From Sphingomonas swuensis (GTDB lineage Bacteria > Pseudomonadota > Alphaproteobacteria > Sphingomonadales > Sphingomonadaceae): 64,000 nucleotides of DNA. This document shows positions 48,541 to 57,338 of this stretch, in pieces. The stretch's first letter is position 1. Each line of letters opens with the position of its first letter. The translations under genes and the position numbers were made by a program. The notes under the pieces were generated by a model. It did no database searches, had not been told where the DNA came from, and saw nothing but the letters and a program-made list of their open reading frames with translations. Location: the NCBI RefSeq assembly GCF_039538045.1, contig NZ_BAABBQ010000001.1, positions 2,440,001 through 2,504,000 on the forward strand, written 5' to 3'.

Positions 48541-48659
48541 GGACGATGCCGAGCAGGCACCGGGCTGTCGTGTCGACCCTAACGCGACTGATCAGCGCGG
48601 CAAAGGTTGCAGCGCCGCCACGATCCTCGCCGCTTCTTGTTCCACTTGTTGCTCCAATG

Positions 48660-50000
48660 TCACCATTTCGACCCGACCGGTTCGGCCGGAAGGTAGCGGC
48701 GGAGCAACACCCGCACGTCGACCTGCGCCTTCATCCGCGCGGCGAGCAGTGCGGTGCCGCTGATCTTGCGCTGGACGAACAGCAGCTCGGCCGGCGGCAG
48801 GTGCCAGCTCGCCTTGTCGGCGGCGATGGTCATGCCCTCCTCGCGAAGCACCTGGAGGAAGGCGCGGTCGCCGAAGTCGAAGGCGCCGGGGCGGTGCAGC
48901 TCGGCAAGGACGATGGCCACCATCCGGTCGAGCGCCTGCGGATGCCGCTCGGCCGCGACCGCGCCGAGGAAGCCGGCCGCGACCGCGCCTTGCTTGATCG
49001 CCGCCGTATCACCCTCAAGCGCCGAGCGGAGCAGGCGCGCATAGCCCTGCTGCACCACCCCGGCGACCGGCTGCGCCGCGCCGAAGTCGAGCAGCGCCAG
49101 CCGCCCGTCGTCCATGATCCGGTAATTGGCGAAATTGGGATCGGTCTGCATCACGCCGAACTCGAACAGTTCGCGCAGCACCAGTCCGACCAGCCTCTCC
49201 ATGACCTGGTTGCGGCGCTCCTGCGGCGCCTCGTCGAGGCTCTCGATCGGACGGCTCTCGAGGAACGTCATCGCCAGCACCCGCGAGGTGCTGAACTCCT
49301 CGTCGAGGGCGGGCACGACGAAGTCCGGGTCGCCCGCGAGCAGCTCGCCGAAGCGGTGCATCTCGCGGCTTTCGCGACGATAGTCGGATTCGCGCGCAAG
49401 CTGCGCCTTGGCCTCGGCCAGCAGCGGCGAGAGGTCGAGCTCGGCGGGGATCAGGCCCGACACGCGAAGTAGCGTCGCGACATTGTCGACATCGGAGTCG
49501 ATGCTCTCCGCGACGCCCGGATATTGCACCTTGATCGCGAGCACCCGCCCGTCGAGCGTCTCGGCTCGGTGGACCTGGCCAATCGACGCGGCGGCGATCG
49601 GATGGGCCTGGAAGCGGCCAAAGCGGCGCCGCCAGTCGGCGCCCCATTCGGCCGCGAGTACCTTCTGCAGCTGCGGTGGCGGCATGTGGTAGGCATTGCT
49701 TCGCAGCCGGGCGAGGATGTCGGTCAGCTCGGTCGGTAGGAAGTCGCCGGCATCGAGCGAGATCATCTGCCCGAGCTTCATCGCCGCGCCGCGCAGATGC
49801 GCCAGCCGGTCGGCGACCCGGTTGAGGTTGCCCGGCGTCAGCAGCAGGTCGCGCACCTTCGGCCGCTCGCCCTGCCCCAGCCTTCGCGCCCCCTCGGCCA
49901 GCATCCCGCCCGCAAGGCCGCCCGCCAGCCTTCCGAACTGGCCGGCGCGGGCCATCCGCGAGCGCGGCACCGAGCGGCCGCCGCCTTCCTCCTCGCTCAC
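48660..50000 (-). CDS. ABC1/AarF/UbiB-like atypical kinase
   Basis: A 446-residue ADCK-type protein-kinase-like protein. Family landmarks are KxGQ (MKLGQMISLDAGD), the Ala-rich loop (PIAAASIGQVHRAE), the ATP-site Lys (VLAIKVQYPG), ExD (ESDYRRES), catalytic-loop-like QTDPNFANYRI and LLDFGAAQ. Members include UbiB/COQ8, which assists ubiquinone biosynthesis, but this shorter form lacks the C-terminal membrane segments. The GTG start at 50000 overlaps the stop of the DCC gene. Function in ubiquinone or lipid metabolism is plausible but untested. Confidence 0.88.
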   Translation of the reverse strand: MSEEEGGGRSVPRSRMARAGQFGRLAGGLAGGMLAEGARRLGQGERPKVRDLLLTPGNLNRVADRLAHLRGAAMKLGQMISLDAGDFLPTELTDILARLRSNAYHMPPPQLQKVLAAEWGADWRRRFGRFQAHPIAAASIGQVHRAETLDGRVLAIKVQYPGVAESIDSDVDNVATLLRVSGLIPAELDLSPLLAEAKAQLARESDYRRESREMHRFGELLAGDPDFVVPALDEEFSTSRVLAMTFLESRPIESLDEAPQERRNQVMERLVGLVLRELFEFGVMQTDPNFANYRIMDDGRLALLDFGAAQPVAGVVQQGYARLLRSALEGDTAAIKQGAVAAGFLGAVAAERHPQALDRMVAIVLAELHRPGAFDFGDRAFLQVLREEGMTIAADKASWHLPPAELLFVQRKISGTALLAARMKAQVDVRVLLRRYLPAEPVGSKW

Positions 50001-50350
50001 GAGGCGAGCAGCCGCTGGAGCCTCGGACGGACGACGAGGAAACGGACGTAGGCGCGCTCGAGTAGCGCAAGCACCTGCCGATTGCGGGCGAGCAGCCCGA
50101 GCGGGCGGAGCAGCGGAATGGCCCGCCACATCGCGGCGAAGGCCTCGGCCCCGCTCAGCAGCCGGTCACCCTCGCGGGCGTGGAAGCGGGCCAGCAGCGC
50201 GCTTCGGTCGATCGGGCAGTCGGCGGGCCCATCCTTGGCGACGTCAGTGAAACGGATCCGCCCGGCCCGGTCGAGCCGCCGCATCAGGGCGATCTCACGT
50301 ACGCAGAGTGGACAGGAGCCATCGTACCAAACGGTCAGCATGGCCCGCAT
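49997..50350 (-). CDS. DCC family thiol-disulfide protein (DUF393)
   Basis: A 117-residue protein of the DCC family. It starts with MRAMLTVWYDGSCPLCVREI, giving the family DxxCxxC motif (Cys13, Cys16). A predicted thioredoxin-like fold follows. Roles of the family are uncertain; redox exchange is likely. An in-frame ATG at 50341 would remove three residues. Its stop overlaps the GTG of the ABC1-like kinase, so the two are coupled. Confidence 0.85.
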   Translation of the reverse strand: MRAMLTVWYDGSCPLCVREIALMRRLDRAGRIRFTDVAKDGPADCPIDRSALLARFHAREGDRLLSGAEAFAAMWRAIPLLRPLGLLARNRQVLALLERAYVRFLVVRPRLQRLLAS

Positions 50351-50383
50351 ATAGGAATCCGCGCCGGGGGAAGAACCCGGACC

Positions 50384-50734
50384 TTAGGCGAACAGCGAGG
50401 CGAGCGCCTGGGCCAGCTGATCCCGCCCATAGGGCTTGGCGATGACCACGACCTCGCCGGTCCAGTCGACCCCGCCCTCGGCATAGCCGGTCGCGAACAT
50501 GAAGGGGATTCCTCGTTCCTTGAGCAGGTCGGCGACCGGGAAGCTCGACACCTCGTTGAGGTTGACGTCGAGGATCGCGCCATCGAGCTCTTGGTTGGCT
50601 GCCAGCACGAGCGCGTCGGCGAGGCGGTGCGCGGGGCCGACCACCTCGTATCCGAGGTCGGACACGATGTCCTCCAGCGCGAAGGCGATCATCGGCTCGT
50701 CCTCGACGAGCAGGATCCGGCGGCGCTCAGTCAT
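50384..50734 (-). CDS. Single-domain response regulator (receiver only)
   Basis: A 116-residue receiver domain with the acidic pair in LLVEDEP, the phosphorylated Asp56 (AILDVNL), Thr/Ala in FATGYAEG, and Lys in IAKPYG. It has no output domain. Its start overlaps the end of the HWE kinase gene by 8 bases, so the kinase and this receiver are a cognate pair, with the receiver probably acting as phosphate relay or sink, as in other alphaproteobacterial HWE systems. The start was chosen at the MTERRRILLVEDE Met; the upstream frame lies inside the kinase gene. Confidence 0.9.
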   Translation of the reverse strand: MTERRRILLVEDEPMIAFALEDIVSDLGYEVVGPAHRLADALVLAANQELDGAILDVNLNEVSSFPVADLLKERGIPFMFATGYAEGGVDWTGEVVVIAKPYGRDQLAQALASLFA

Positions 50735-53060
50735 CGACCGGCATCGGCGCATTGACCTCGCACAGCACGCCGTCGGGTTCGAAGTGGATGACCACGCTTC
50801 CGCCAAGCTCGGCAGACAGGCCGCGCTCGATCATCCGGCTGCCGAAGCCGCGCCGCTCGGGCTCGTGGACGACCGGTCCGCCCCGTTCCTTCCAGCTCAG
50901 CCGGAGGCGGCCGTCCTCGTTCTTCCAGCGCACCTCGACCTTGCCCGTCTCGTTGCTGAGGCTGCCATATTTGAGTGCGTTGGTCGCAAGCTCGTGGATC
51001 GCCATGGCGATGCTCACCGAGACCTTCGGCGAAACGAGGATATCGCCGCCATCGAGCGTCAGCCGCTCATCCTCGCTCCGCACGGTCGTGAACGTGTCGC
51101 AGATCAGCCGGCGGAGCGGCACCTTCTCCCATCGCTCCTGGGTCAGGATCCCGTGCGCCGCCGACAACGCGCCGAGCCGCCCTTCGAACCGCGCCAGCGA
51201 GTCCGCAGAGGCATGGTCGCCCTTGAAGCTCTGCTGGGCGATGCTCTGGATGATCGCCAGCAGGTTCTTGGCGCGGTGGCTGAGTTCGTTGATCAGCAGC
51301 CGCTGGTGGGTCTCGGCCCGCTTGCGGGCGGTAATGTCCTGAAGCGCGACGATCGCGATCTCCGCACGACCTTCGTCGTCGAGCACCGGTGCGGCCTGGG
51401 CGAGCAGGTGAACCACCGCTCCGCTCGGCCGACGGTAGCGCATCTCCTCGTTAATCACCGTCTCGCCGGAGGCGACCGCGCGATAAAGAGGGTAGCGCTC
51501 GGCAGGCATTGCGCGTCCGTCTTCGTCGATGCCGCCATAGCGGCTGTAGGTCTCGGCCCCGTCCGAGATCAGCGGATGGCCGAGCATCTCCTCAAGCGCC
51601 TGATTGTAGAGGAAGATTTCCCCCCCGGGCGCACGCGCAATCGCGACCCCGACCGGCATCTGGTCGATCACGGCGCGAAGCTGCTCCTCGCTCCGGCGGA
51701 CACGCTCGACATTCTCGCGGCGCTCGTCGACGTCGATCACCGATCCGACAAACCCCAGGAACTTGCCCGATCCGTCGAAGCGCGGAGCGGCGGCGTCGAT
51801 GCACCAGCGCAGCTTGCCATCGGCACGGCGCACGCGAAAATCGGTCTCGTAGCGGACATGGGCTTCGTTGGCGGCGAGGAAGGAACGCTCGGCGCCCGGC
51901 CGATCCTCCTCGTGGACCGCGTTCAGCCAGCCGAAGCCCTCGCCTTCATGCTGCTCCTGCCCGGTGAACTCGTACCAGGTCCGGTTGAGGTAGGTGCAGT
52001 AGCCGGTCTCGTCGGTGACCCACAGCATCACCGGTGTCTGGTCGGCGATGTTGCGGAAGCGGTCCTCGCTTTCGCGCAGGATCGCTTCCGAGCGAACCCG
52101 GACGATGTGCGCCCAGCTGCGCTCGGTCGCCTCGGCGACCAGCGACAGCTCGTCGGCGGTCCAGTCGCGCGGCACGTTCTGGTGCACCGCCATCATCGCG
52201 GCGAGCTTGCCGGCGCGGACATAGGGCATGCAGATCGTCGCCTGGATGCCGATCGACAGGAACTTGGCGCCTTCGACCTCGCCCAATTCACCGATGACGT
52301 CGCGCAGGACGAGTGCGCGGCCCGCGCGCATCGCCCGTGCCGCAGTCTCGCCAAAGGCATCGAGCCGGTAGTTGCCGACGATGCTCTGGGCGCCCTTGGC
52401 CGACCAGTCGCCGCGGATGGTGAAGGCGTCCTGGTCGACCTCCATGTCGGCATAAGCGACCACCGAGGCGTGCATATGCTCGCCGATCAGCCGCGCGGTG
52501 ACCGCCATGATCTCGTCGGGCGCACCGATGTCGCCGATCTCCTGCGACAGGCGATCGAACAGGCCGAGCCGATCGGCGCGGGCCTGCATCGCGCGCTCGG
52601 CCGCAACCCGATCGGTGGTGTCGTTCACGATGGCGAGCACGCCGGCCGGCTTGCCGTCGTCGCCGAGCACCGGCGAATAATCGAGGTTCATCGCCACCGT
52701 CTCGGGCTCGCCGTGTCGATGCAGGACCAGCTCCTGGTCCTTGAACGACAGGGTGCCGCCGGCCAGCCCGACCTTCATCACATGGTCGTTGAAGTCCGCG
52801 ACCTCGGGCCAGCCCTCGCGCACCCGCGATCCAAGAAGCTGTGGATGACGGCCGCCCGCGAACACCGAATAGGCGTCGTTGTAGAGCATGATGCCCTCCT
52901 CGCCCCAAAGCATCACCATTGGAACAGGAGAACGGAGAAGAAGTCCCGTGGCCGCCTTCAGGCTCCGCGACCACAATTCGACCGGTCCGAGGCTGTCAGA
53001 CCAGTCGCGTGATTTGATGAGGGCGCCACATTCGCCACCGCCGTCGAGAAACACAGGCAT
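50727..53060 (-). CDS. PAS/GAF-containing HWE-family sensor histidine kinase
   Basis: A 777-residue soluble kinase. Domain order is an N-terminal PAS (LLLRSPVPMVMLWGEEGIML), a GAF domain (~170-320), two further PAS domains (~325-450 and 460-580) and the HWE kinase core. The phospho-acceptor His595 is in LINELSHRAKNLLAI; the HWE features are HELATNALKYGSLS and LRLSWKERGG, and FGSRMIERGL matches the G2 region. No membrane segments are seen, so it senses cytoplasmic signals, possibly light/redox (PAS; no LOV Cys motif visible) or a small molecule. Operon with its receiver downstream. Confidence 0.93.
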   Translation of the reverse strand: MPVFLDGGGECGALIKSRDWSDSLGPVELWSRSLKAATGLLLRSPVPMVMLWGEEGIMLYNDAYSVFAGGRHPQLLGSRVREGWPEVADFNDHVMKVGLAGGTLSFKDQELVLHRHGEPETVAMNLDYSPVLGDDGKPAGVLAIVNDTTDRVAAERAMQARADRLGLFDRLSQEIGDIGAPDEIMAVTARLIGEHMHASVVAYADMEVDQDAFTIRGDWSAKGAQSIVGNYRLDAFGETAARAMRAGRALVLRDVIGELGEVEGAKFLSIGIQATICMPYVRAGKLAAMMAVHQNVPRDWTADELSLVAEATERSWAHIVRVRSEAILRESEDRFRNIADQTPVMLWVTDETGYCTYLNRTWYEFTGQEQHEGEGFGWLNAVHEEDRPGAERSFLAANEAHVRYETDFRVRRADGKLRWCIDAAAPRFDGSGKFLGFVGSVIDVDERRENVERVRRSEEQLRAVIDQMPVGVAIARAPGGEIFLYNQALEEMLGHPLISDGAETYSRYGGIDEDGRAMPAERYPLYRAVASGETVINEEMRYRRPSGAVVHLLAQAAPVLDDEGRAEIAIVALQDITARKRAETHQRLLINELSHRAKNLLAIIQSIAQQSFKGDHASADSLARFEGRLGALSAAHGILTQERWEKVPLRRLICDTFTTVRSEDERLTLDGGDILVSPKVSVSIAMAIHELATNALKYGSLSNETGKVEVRWKNEDGRLRLSWKERGGPVVHEPERRGFGSRMIERGLSAELGGSVVIHFEPDGVLCEVNAPMPVDD

Positions 53061-53137
53061 CGCAACCCGCTAGCGACTTGTTCGAGCGCCGCAAAGACGT
53101 CTTTGCCTGCGAGGCGCCATTGGCCTAGCCTTGCGCC

Positions 53138-53662
53138 ATGGCATCCTACTCCCTTGATGGCGTCGGCCCGACGATAGCGCCGGGGGCGTGGGTCGCCCCG
53201 TCCGCCGACCTCATCGGCGACGTCCGGCTCGAAGCCCGGGCAAGCGTCTGGTTCGGCGCGGTGATCCGCGCCGACAACACGCCGATCCTCGTCGGCGAGG
53301 ACAGCAACATCCAGGACGGCGCCGTCTGTCACAGCGATCCCCACGCGCCGCTCGTCATCGGCCGGCGGGTGACGGTCGGCCACCAGGCGATCCTCCACGG
53401 CTGCACGATCGGCGACGGCGCGCTCGTCGGAATGGGTGCCCGGGTACTTAATGGCGCCTTCATCGGCGAGCGCTGCATCGTCGGCGCGGGCGCCCTCGTA
53501 CCCGAAGGCAAGACCTATGAGGGCGGGCAGCTGCTGGTCGGAGCTCCGGCGCGGGTCGTCCGCAGGCTTACCGAGGAGGAACTGCAGATGCTCGAAGCGG
53601 GCGCGCTCCATTACGCGCAGAAGGCGGCGCTCTACGCCGACCGACTGCGGTTACAGTCCTGA
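53138..53662 (+). CDS. Gamma-class carbonic anhydrase-like hexapeptide protein
   Basis: A 174-residue left-handed beta-helix protein of the gamma-CA/YrdA/PaaY family. The three zinc-binding histidines are His65 (CHSDP), His82 (VGHQ) and His87 (LHGC). Repeated hexapeptides run from ASVWFGAVIRADNTPI to EGKTYEGGQLLVGAPARVV. It may be a carbonic anhydrase or an acyl-CoA-linked hydrolase-like protein. It diverges from the kinase gene and precedes pirin by 38 bases. Confidence 0.92.
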   Translation: MASYSLDGVGPTIAPGAWVAPSADLIGDVRLEARASVWFGAVIRADNTPILVGEDSNIQDGAVCHSDPHAPLVIGRRVTVGHQAILHGCTIGDGALVGMGARVLNGAFIGERCIVGAGALVPEGKTYEGGQLLVGAPARVVRRLTEEELQMLEAGALHYAQKAALYADRLRLQS

Positions 53663-53700
53663 CACTTGGCGGCGCCTCCGCTCGGGCCCACCTTGCCTCC

Positions 53701-54393
53701 ATGATCGACATCCGCCCCTTCGCCACTCTCGGCCACGCCGACCATGGCTGGCTCGACGCCCGCCATCATTTCTCCTTTGCCAACTACCATGATCCCGCCC
53801 GCATGGGCTGGGGCAGCATCCGAGTCTGGAACGACGACAGGATCGCGGGGAAGTCGGGCTTTCCGCCTCATCCCCATCGCGACATGGAGATCATTACCTA
53901 TGTCCGGACCGGCGCGATCACCCACCAGGACAGCATGGGCAACAAGGGCCGGACCGCTGCCGGCGACGTGCAGGTGATGAGCGCCGGGACCGGCGTCACC
54001 CATGCCGAATATAATCTCGAGGACGAGCAGACGACCCTGTTCCAGATCTGGATCGAGACCGACCGGCCGGGTTCTCGCCCGAGCTGGGGCGCGATGCCCT
54101 TCCCGAAGGACGCGCGAGACGGCAGCTTCCAGCTTCTCGCGAGCGGCGATCGCGACGACGGCGCCCTCGATATCAATGCCGATGCGCGGATCATGGGGGC
54201 CACTCTTCGCGGCGGCTCCACCCTGACGCTCGAAGCGGATCCGGCCCGGCATCTCTATCTGGTCGCCTCGGCCCCGGTCCGGGTCAACGGCGTGGCCGCC
54301 GGTGCCCGCGACGGGATCGCCGTCACCGGCGAAGCCCGGCTGACGATCGAGGGCGATGCCGACGCCGAACTGGTGCTGGTGGACGCTCGCTGA
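53701..54393 (+). CDS. Pirin family protein (cupin)
   Basis: A 230-residue bicupin with the metal-binding HPHRDMEI region and the AITHQDSMGN segment that supply the His/Glu iron ligands of the N-terminal cupin. It resembles YhhW, which has quercetin 2,3-dioxygenase activity in E. coli. The start MIDIRPFATLGHADHGWLDARHHFS is a family N-terminus. Role here unknown; oxidative-stress response is often suggested. Forms a short operon with the gamma-CA gene. Confidence 0.93.
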   Translation: MIDIRPFATLGHADHGWLDARHHFSFANYHDPARMGWGSIRVWNDDRIAGKSGFPPHPHRDMEIITYVRTGAITHQDSMGNKGRTAAGDVQVMSAGTGVTHAEYNLEDEQTTLFQIWIETDRPGSRPSWGAMPFPKDARDGSFQLLASGDRDDGALDINADARIMGATLRGGSTLTLEADPARHLYLVASAPVRVNGVAAGARDGIAVTGEARLTIEGDADAELVLVDAR

Positions 54394-54460
54394 GCGCGCC
54401 GCCGCTTGCCGATGCGGGCTTGCTGGTTCAATAGGCGCTTCCCTATCCATCAAAGCGCCG

Positions 54461-55813
54461 ATGACCTGCAGACCCGTGCCGCGGACCATTTTCCTTGCCT
54501 GCCTCCTGCTGCTTGCCCCGGCCCTGCCGGCGGCCGCGCAGAATACGCAGGCCAATGTCGTCACTCCGGCGCCGCCGCCCCGCGAAGGAACGGTCGGCCC
54601 CGAGCAGTTGCGCGATTTCTCGCTCCCCGGCACCCGCAGGCCTGACACTCAGCCCGCGACCGAGACTCCGGCACCGGCGACCACGGCTCCGCCGTCAACG
54701 CGGACCCCGGCGCCGGCTCCGCGCCCGGCACCGGCCACGACGGATGCTGCGCCCACGCGGCGCTCGGAGTCGGTGGCGCTTCCGCCGGCGGCCCGGACCG
54801 AGCCTACCCCCGTGGTCGCCCCGCCGCAGCAGCAGGTCACCGTCGGCCTGCCCGAGCCGGTCGCGGCCCCGACCCCGGCGCCCGTCAGCGATCTCGCCAC
54901 CCCGAGCCTGCCCGTCGGCGATGTCGCGCCGCCTCCCGCCGACGACGTCCCGGCCTCGGTACCCGAGAGCGGCGCCGCCTGGTGGCCATGGGCCCTCGCC
55001 GCAGTCGCGGCGGGCATCGCGCTTGCCCTCTGGCTCCGCCGGCGCGGGCGCGAGCGGGACCTCGAGGATGCCGACGACGGCCTGGTGCTCGCGCCGGTCG
55101 GCCTTCCCCGCGAACGTTCGCCCACCCCGGTCCCGCCAGCACCGGCACCAACCCCAGCCCCGGCTCCTGCCCCTGCCCCGGCTCCGCCGCTTCCGACCGG
55201 CATGGTCACCAGCAGGCTTCGCACGGCTCCGCCTCCTCCGCCCGAGGCTCAGCCCTCACCGACGCCCGCGCCGCAAGCCGCGCCGCTACCGGCCGGTGGG
55301 ATCGTCAGCACCCGGCTTCGGCCATGGATCGATCTCGACCTCGCGGTCAGCGAGATCCTGCTCGACGAGACCCAGGTGATCATCCGCATCGCCATCGTGC
55401 TCGCAAACGGCGGGACGGCCGCGGCGCGCGACGTCATCGTCGAGGCGCTTCCGCTCAATGCCGGCGACAACCAGGCCGCCGAGCTCGCCGCTTATTTCGA
55501 GCGCGCGGCAAGCACTGACAGCGGCCTTGCCGAGCTTCCGCGCGGCGCCGCAACCGAACTCACCCACGAGATCCGCATCAACCGCGCCTCGATCCGCGAA
55601 TACGAGGCGCAGGGCCGGCGCCTGTTCGTGCCGATCATCGCCTTCAACGTCAGCTATCGCTGGGGTGGCGGCACCGGACGGACCGGGTCGGCGTTCCTCG
55701 TCGGACACCAGAAGCCTGGCTCGGACCGCCTCGCCCCTCTCGTCCTGCAGCCGGGTGAAGCGCGGCTTGCGGGTCTCGGCGCCAAGCGGCTCGACGAGGC
55801 GGTCCGCCGATAG
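54461..55813 (+). CDS. Proline-rich single-pass membrane protein of unknown function
   Basis: A 450-residue protein. Signal peptide at 1-27 (MTCRPVPRTIFLACLLLLAP...), then a Pro/Ala/Thr-rich region to ~165, one membrane segment (WWPWALAAVAAGIALALWLRR), a second Pro-rich stretch, and a C-terminal ordered domain (~290-450) with a beta-rich pattern (WIDLDLAVSEILLDETQVII, ALPLNAGDNQAAELAAYFE). I do not recognise it. The domain order suggests Pro-rich spacers across the periplasm and a cytoplasmic beta-sandwich. The ATG at 54461 gives the signal; the upstream frame overlaps pirin. Confidence 0.75.
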   Translation: MTCRPVPRTIFLACLLLLAPALPAAAQNTQANVVTPAPPPREGTVGPEQLRDFSLPGTRRPDTQPATETPAPATTAPPSTRTPAPAPRPAPATTDAAPTRRSESVALPPAARTEPTPVVAPPQQQVTVGLPEPVAAPTPAPVSDLATPSLPVGDVAPPPADDVPASVPESGAAWWPWALAAVAAGIALALWLRRRGRERDLEDADDGLVLAPVGLPRERSPTPVPPAPAPTPAPAPAPAPAPPLPTGMVTSRLRTAPPPPPEAQPSPTPAPQAAPLPAGGIVSTRLRPWIDLDLAVSEILLDETQVIIRIAIVLANGGTAAARDVIVEALPLNAGDNQAAELAAYFERAASTDSGLAELPRGAATELTHEIRINRASIREYEAQGRRLFVPIIAFNVSYRWGGGTGRTGSAFLVGHQKPGSDRLAPLVLQPGEARLAGLGAKRLDEAVRR

Positions 55814-55822
55814 GGACAAGCG

Positions 55823-55851
55823 TTGACAGGGCGGCGGTGCATCGGCATTGG
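55823..55851 (+). promoter_or_regulatory. Candidate promoter for tRNA-Tyr
   Basis: TTGACA followed after 17 bases by CATTGG, 17 bases before the mature tRNA. The -35 is perfect; the -10 is weak, as commonly seen in alphaproteobacteria. Confidence 0.45.
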
Positions 55852-55868
55852 CGCGCCTCGCACCTCGT

Positions 55869-55954
55869 GGAGAGGTGGCCGAGTGGTTAAAGGCAGCAGA
55901 CTGTAAATCTGCCCGCGCAAGCGTACGCTGGTTCGAATCCAGCCCTCTCCACCA
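55869..55954 (+). tRNA. tRNA-Tyr (GTA)
   Basis: An 86-base class II tRNA with acceptor arms GGAGAGG/CCTCTCC, anticodon stem GCAGA/TCTGC around loop CTGTAAA (anticodon GTA), a long variable arm and T-arm GGTTCGAATCC. CCA is encoded. The 239 bases after it (to 56193) hold no credible gene; this is relatively AT-rich and probably contains the promoter for the LuxR-type gene. Confidence 0.98.
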
Positions 55955-56193
55955 TCATGGCTCCCGCCCAAGGCCGGCCCGTCTATCGCGAAATCGAAAT
56001 AATCCACAGATTCGGTTGCGATCTCGAAACTGATTCGGATCAATGTCGCGGCACGGTTCGGCGCTGGGCCAGCCGTCGCCAACTCACTTCCCGAAGAATG
56101 GCGGAAAAAAGCCAAATCTGATCAGTCGCTACTATGCGTGTCGGGTAGATGACCTACTGACTTCGTTGAGGATTATCTGCTAAACAAAAGCGC

Positions 56194-56853
56194 ATGACCC
56201 CTTTTGTTTCGAAAGAGCGGGGGTCGGCGGACAGAGTTGAACCGGCTGGGGGGCCTGGTTCTTCAGGCACGGCGCCAATCGCCGGATGGGAGCGCTGCTC
56301 GGAATTGAGCCGCGGCCAGCTTGAAGTCTTGCGCCTCGTCAATCGGCATCTCAGCTCGAAGGAGATTGCGACCCGGCTCGCCATCTCCAGTCATACCGTC
56401 GACCAGCGCGTTCGCGGTGCGATCCGCAGGCTCGGCGTCACTCGGCGCAGTGAAGCGGCGCGGCTGGTCGACGTCTACGACCGTAACCGCTTCCCAGGCG
56501 CTGACGAGGCAGGCGTAAGTCCTTCGTCGAGCGAGACATATCAGCAATTGATATATCAATCGCCGGACATCGACCGGCCGTCCGCTGCTCCGCAAAACGA
56601 CGGGGCGGTCAGTTATCAGATTCGGCACGCTGATCGCACAGGGGGGGTCGGGGCGGAGCGCCTTGAAACCGAGCAAAGGACGGTCCGTTCCGGTCCCTCC
56701 CTGTTTCCTTGGTCGACACCACAGCAACCCAGCAACGGGTGGCCTGCGGGAAAGAGACTGGCAGCGATCGTCGGAATTGCGATCGGCGCCAGCTTCTCGG
56801 CCGGGATGTTCCTCGCGGGGCTGGAGAGCCTGGCCCGCCTGGTCCATCCCTGA
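56194..56853 (+). CDS. Membrane-tethered LuxR-type HTH regulator
   Basis: A 219-residue protein. Residues 36-95 form a LuxR-type HTH (CSELSRGQLEVLRLVNRHLS, SSKEIATRLAISSHTVDQRV, RRLGVTRRSEAARLV). A low-complexity linker follows. A single membrane segment lies at about 188-212 (LAAIVGIAIGASFSAGMFLA). Thus the DNA-binding domain is on the cytoplasmic side and anchored, with no sensor domain outside. Such one-component anchored regulators recur in sphingomonads, uncharacterised. It may control neighbouring genes. Confidence 0.85.
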   Translation: MTPFVSKERGSADRVEPAGGPGSSGTAPIAGWERCSELSRGQLEVLRLVNRHLSSKEIATRLAISSHTVDQRVRGAIRRLGVTRRSEAARLVDVYDRNRFPGADEAGVSPSSSETYQQLIYQSPDIDRPSAAPQNDGAVSYQIRHADRTGGVGAERLETEQRTVRSGPSLFPWSTPQQPSNGWPAGKRLAAIVGIAIGASFSAGMFLAGLESLARLVHP

Positions 56854-56892
56854 GGCCTTCCGCCAGCCGCTCCTGCTGCAAGCCAACAGAGT

Positions 56893-56912
56893 CCGGAAGC
56901 GGGGGCTTCCGG
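56893..56912 (+). promoter_or_regulatory. Perfect 8-bp hairpin before the 114-residue gene
   Basis: CCGGAAGC-GGGG-GCTTCCGG ends 12 bases before the start codon, next to GGGAGAGG. It overlaps the ribosome-binding region and could gate translation, or end the LuxR-type gene's transcript. Confidence 0.4.
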
Positions 56913-56924
56913 CAGGGAGAGGTC

Positions 56925-57269
56925 ATGCGTAGGCACATTCTCGAACAGACGGCGGCGGACGTGGCGCATCAGGTTCGCGCCGTCGAGGACAGCATCGAAG
57001 CGGCACTCATCGAACTGGCCGAGCTCCAGAATCGCATGATCCGTGCCCGGTCGGTCACCGGCGTCGGCATCGCCACCGGTCACCAGGCGCTCGAGCAGGT
57101 CGCCTGCTCGCTGCAGGGGCTGGTATCCGCCCGCGGCGGCATGGCCAATTGCCACGCGGCGCTGGTCGAGGCGCGGCAGAAGGTCCCGGGTCTGCGCACC
57201 GTCTCCTTCGGCGATTCGGTCGAATGTCCTCCACCGGGTGCCCTGTCACCCCTCCGCGCGGTCTCTTGA
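56925..57269 (+). CDS. Helical protein of unknown function
   Basis: A 114-residue, mainly helical protein (MRRHILEQTAADVAHQVRAVEDSIEAALIE) with cysteines in ACSLQ, NCHAA and ECPPP. No recognised domain. The ATG at 56925 follows GGGAGAGG; the longer frame from 56709 overlaps the LuxR-type gene and lacks a site. Might be co-expressed with that regulator. Confidence 0.65.
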   Translation: MRRHILEQTAADVAHQVRAVEDSIEAALIELAELQNRMIRARSVTGVGIATGHQALEQVACSLQGLVSARGGMANCHAALVEARQKVPGLRTVSFGDSVECPPPGALSPLRAVS

Positions 57270-57338
57270 AGCCGCCGACTTCAACTCAGGGCTGGCGTCG
57301 TCGGTGGATCACCGGCGACGTCGTGCCATAGGGCGCAC

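Noticed and set aside
55654..56115. Reverse ORF containing GEGWIRTSVRLRGQ
   Set aside because: It reads through the complement of tRNA-Tyr. This peptide is a well-known spurious translation product of tRNA genes.
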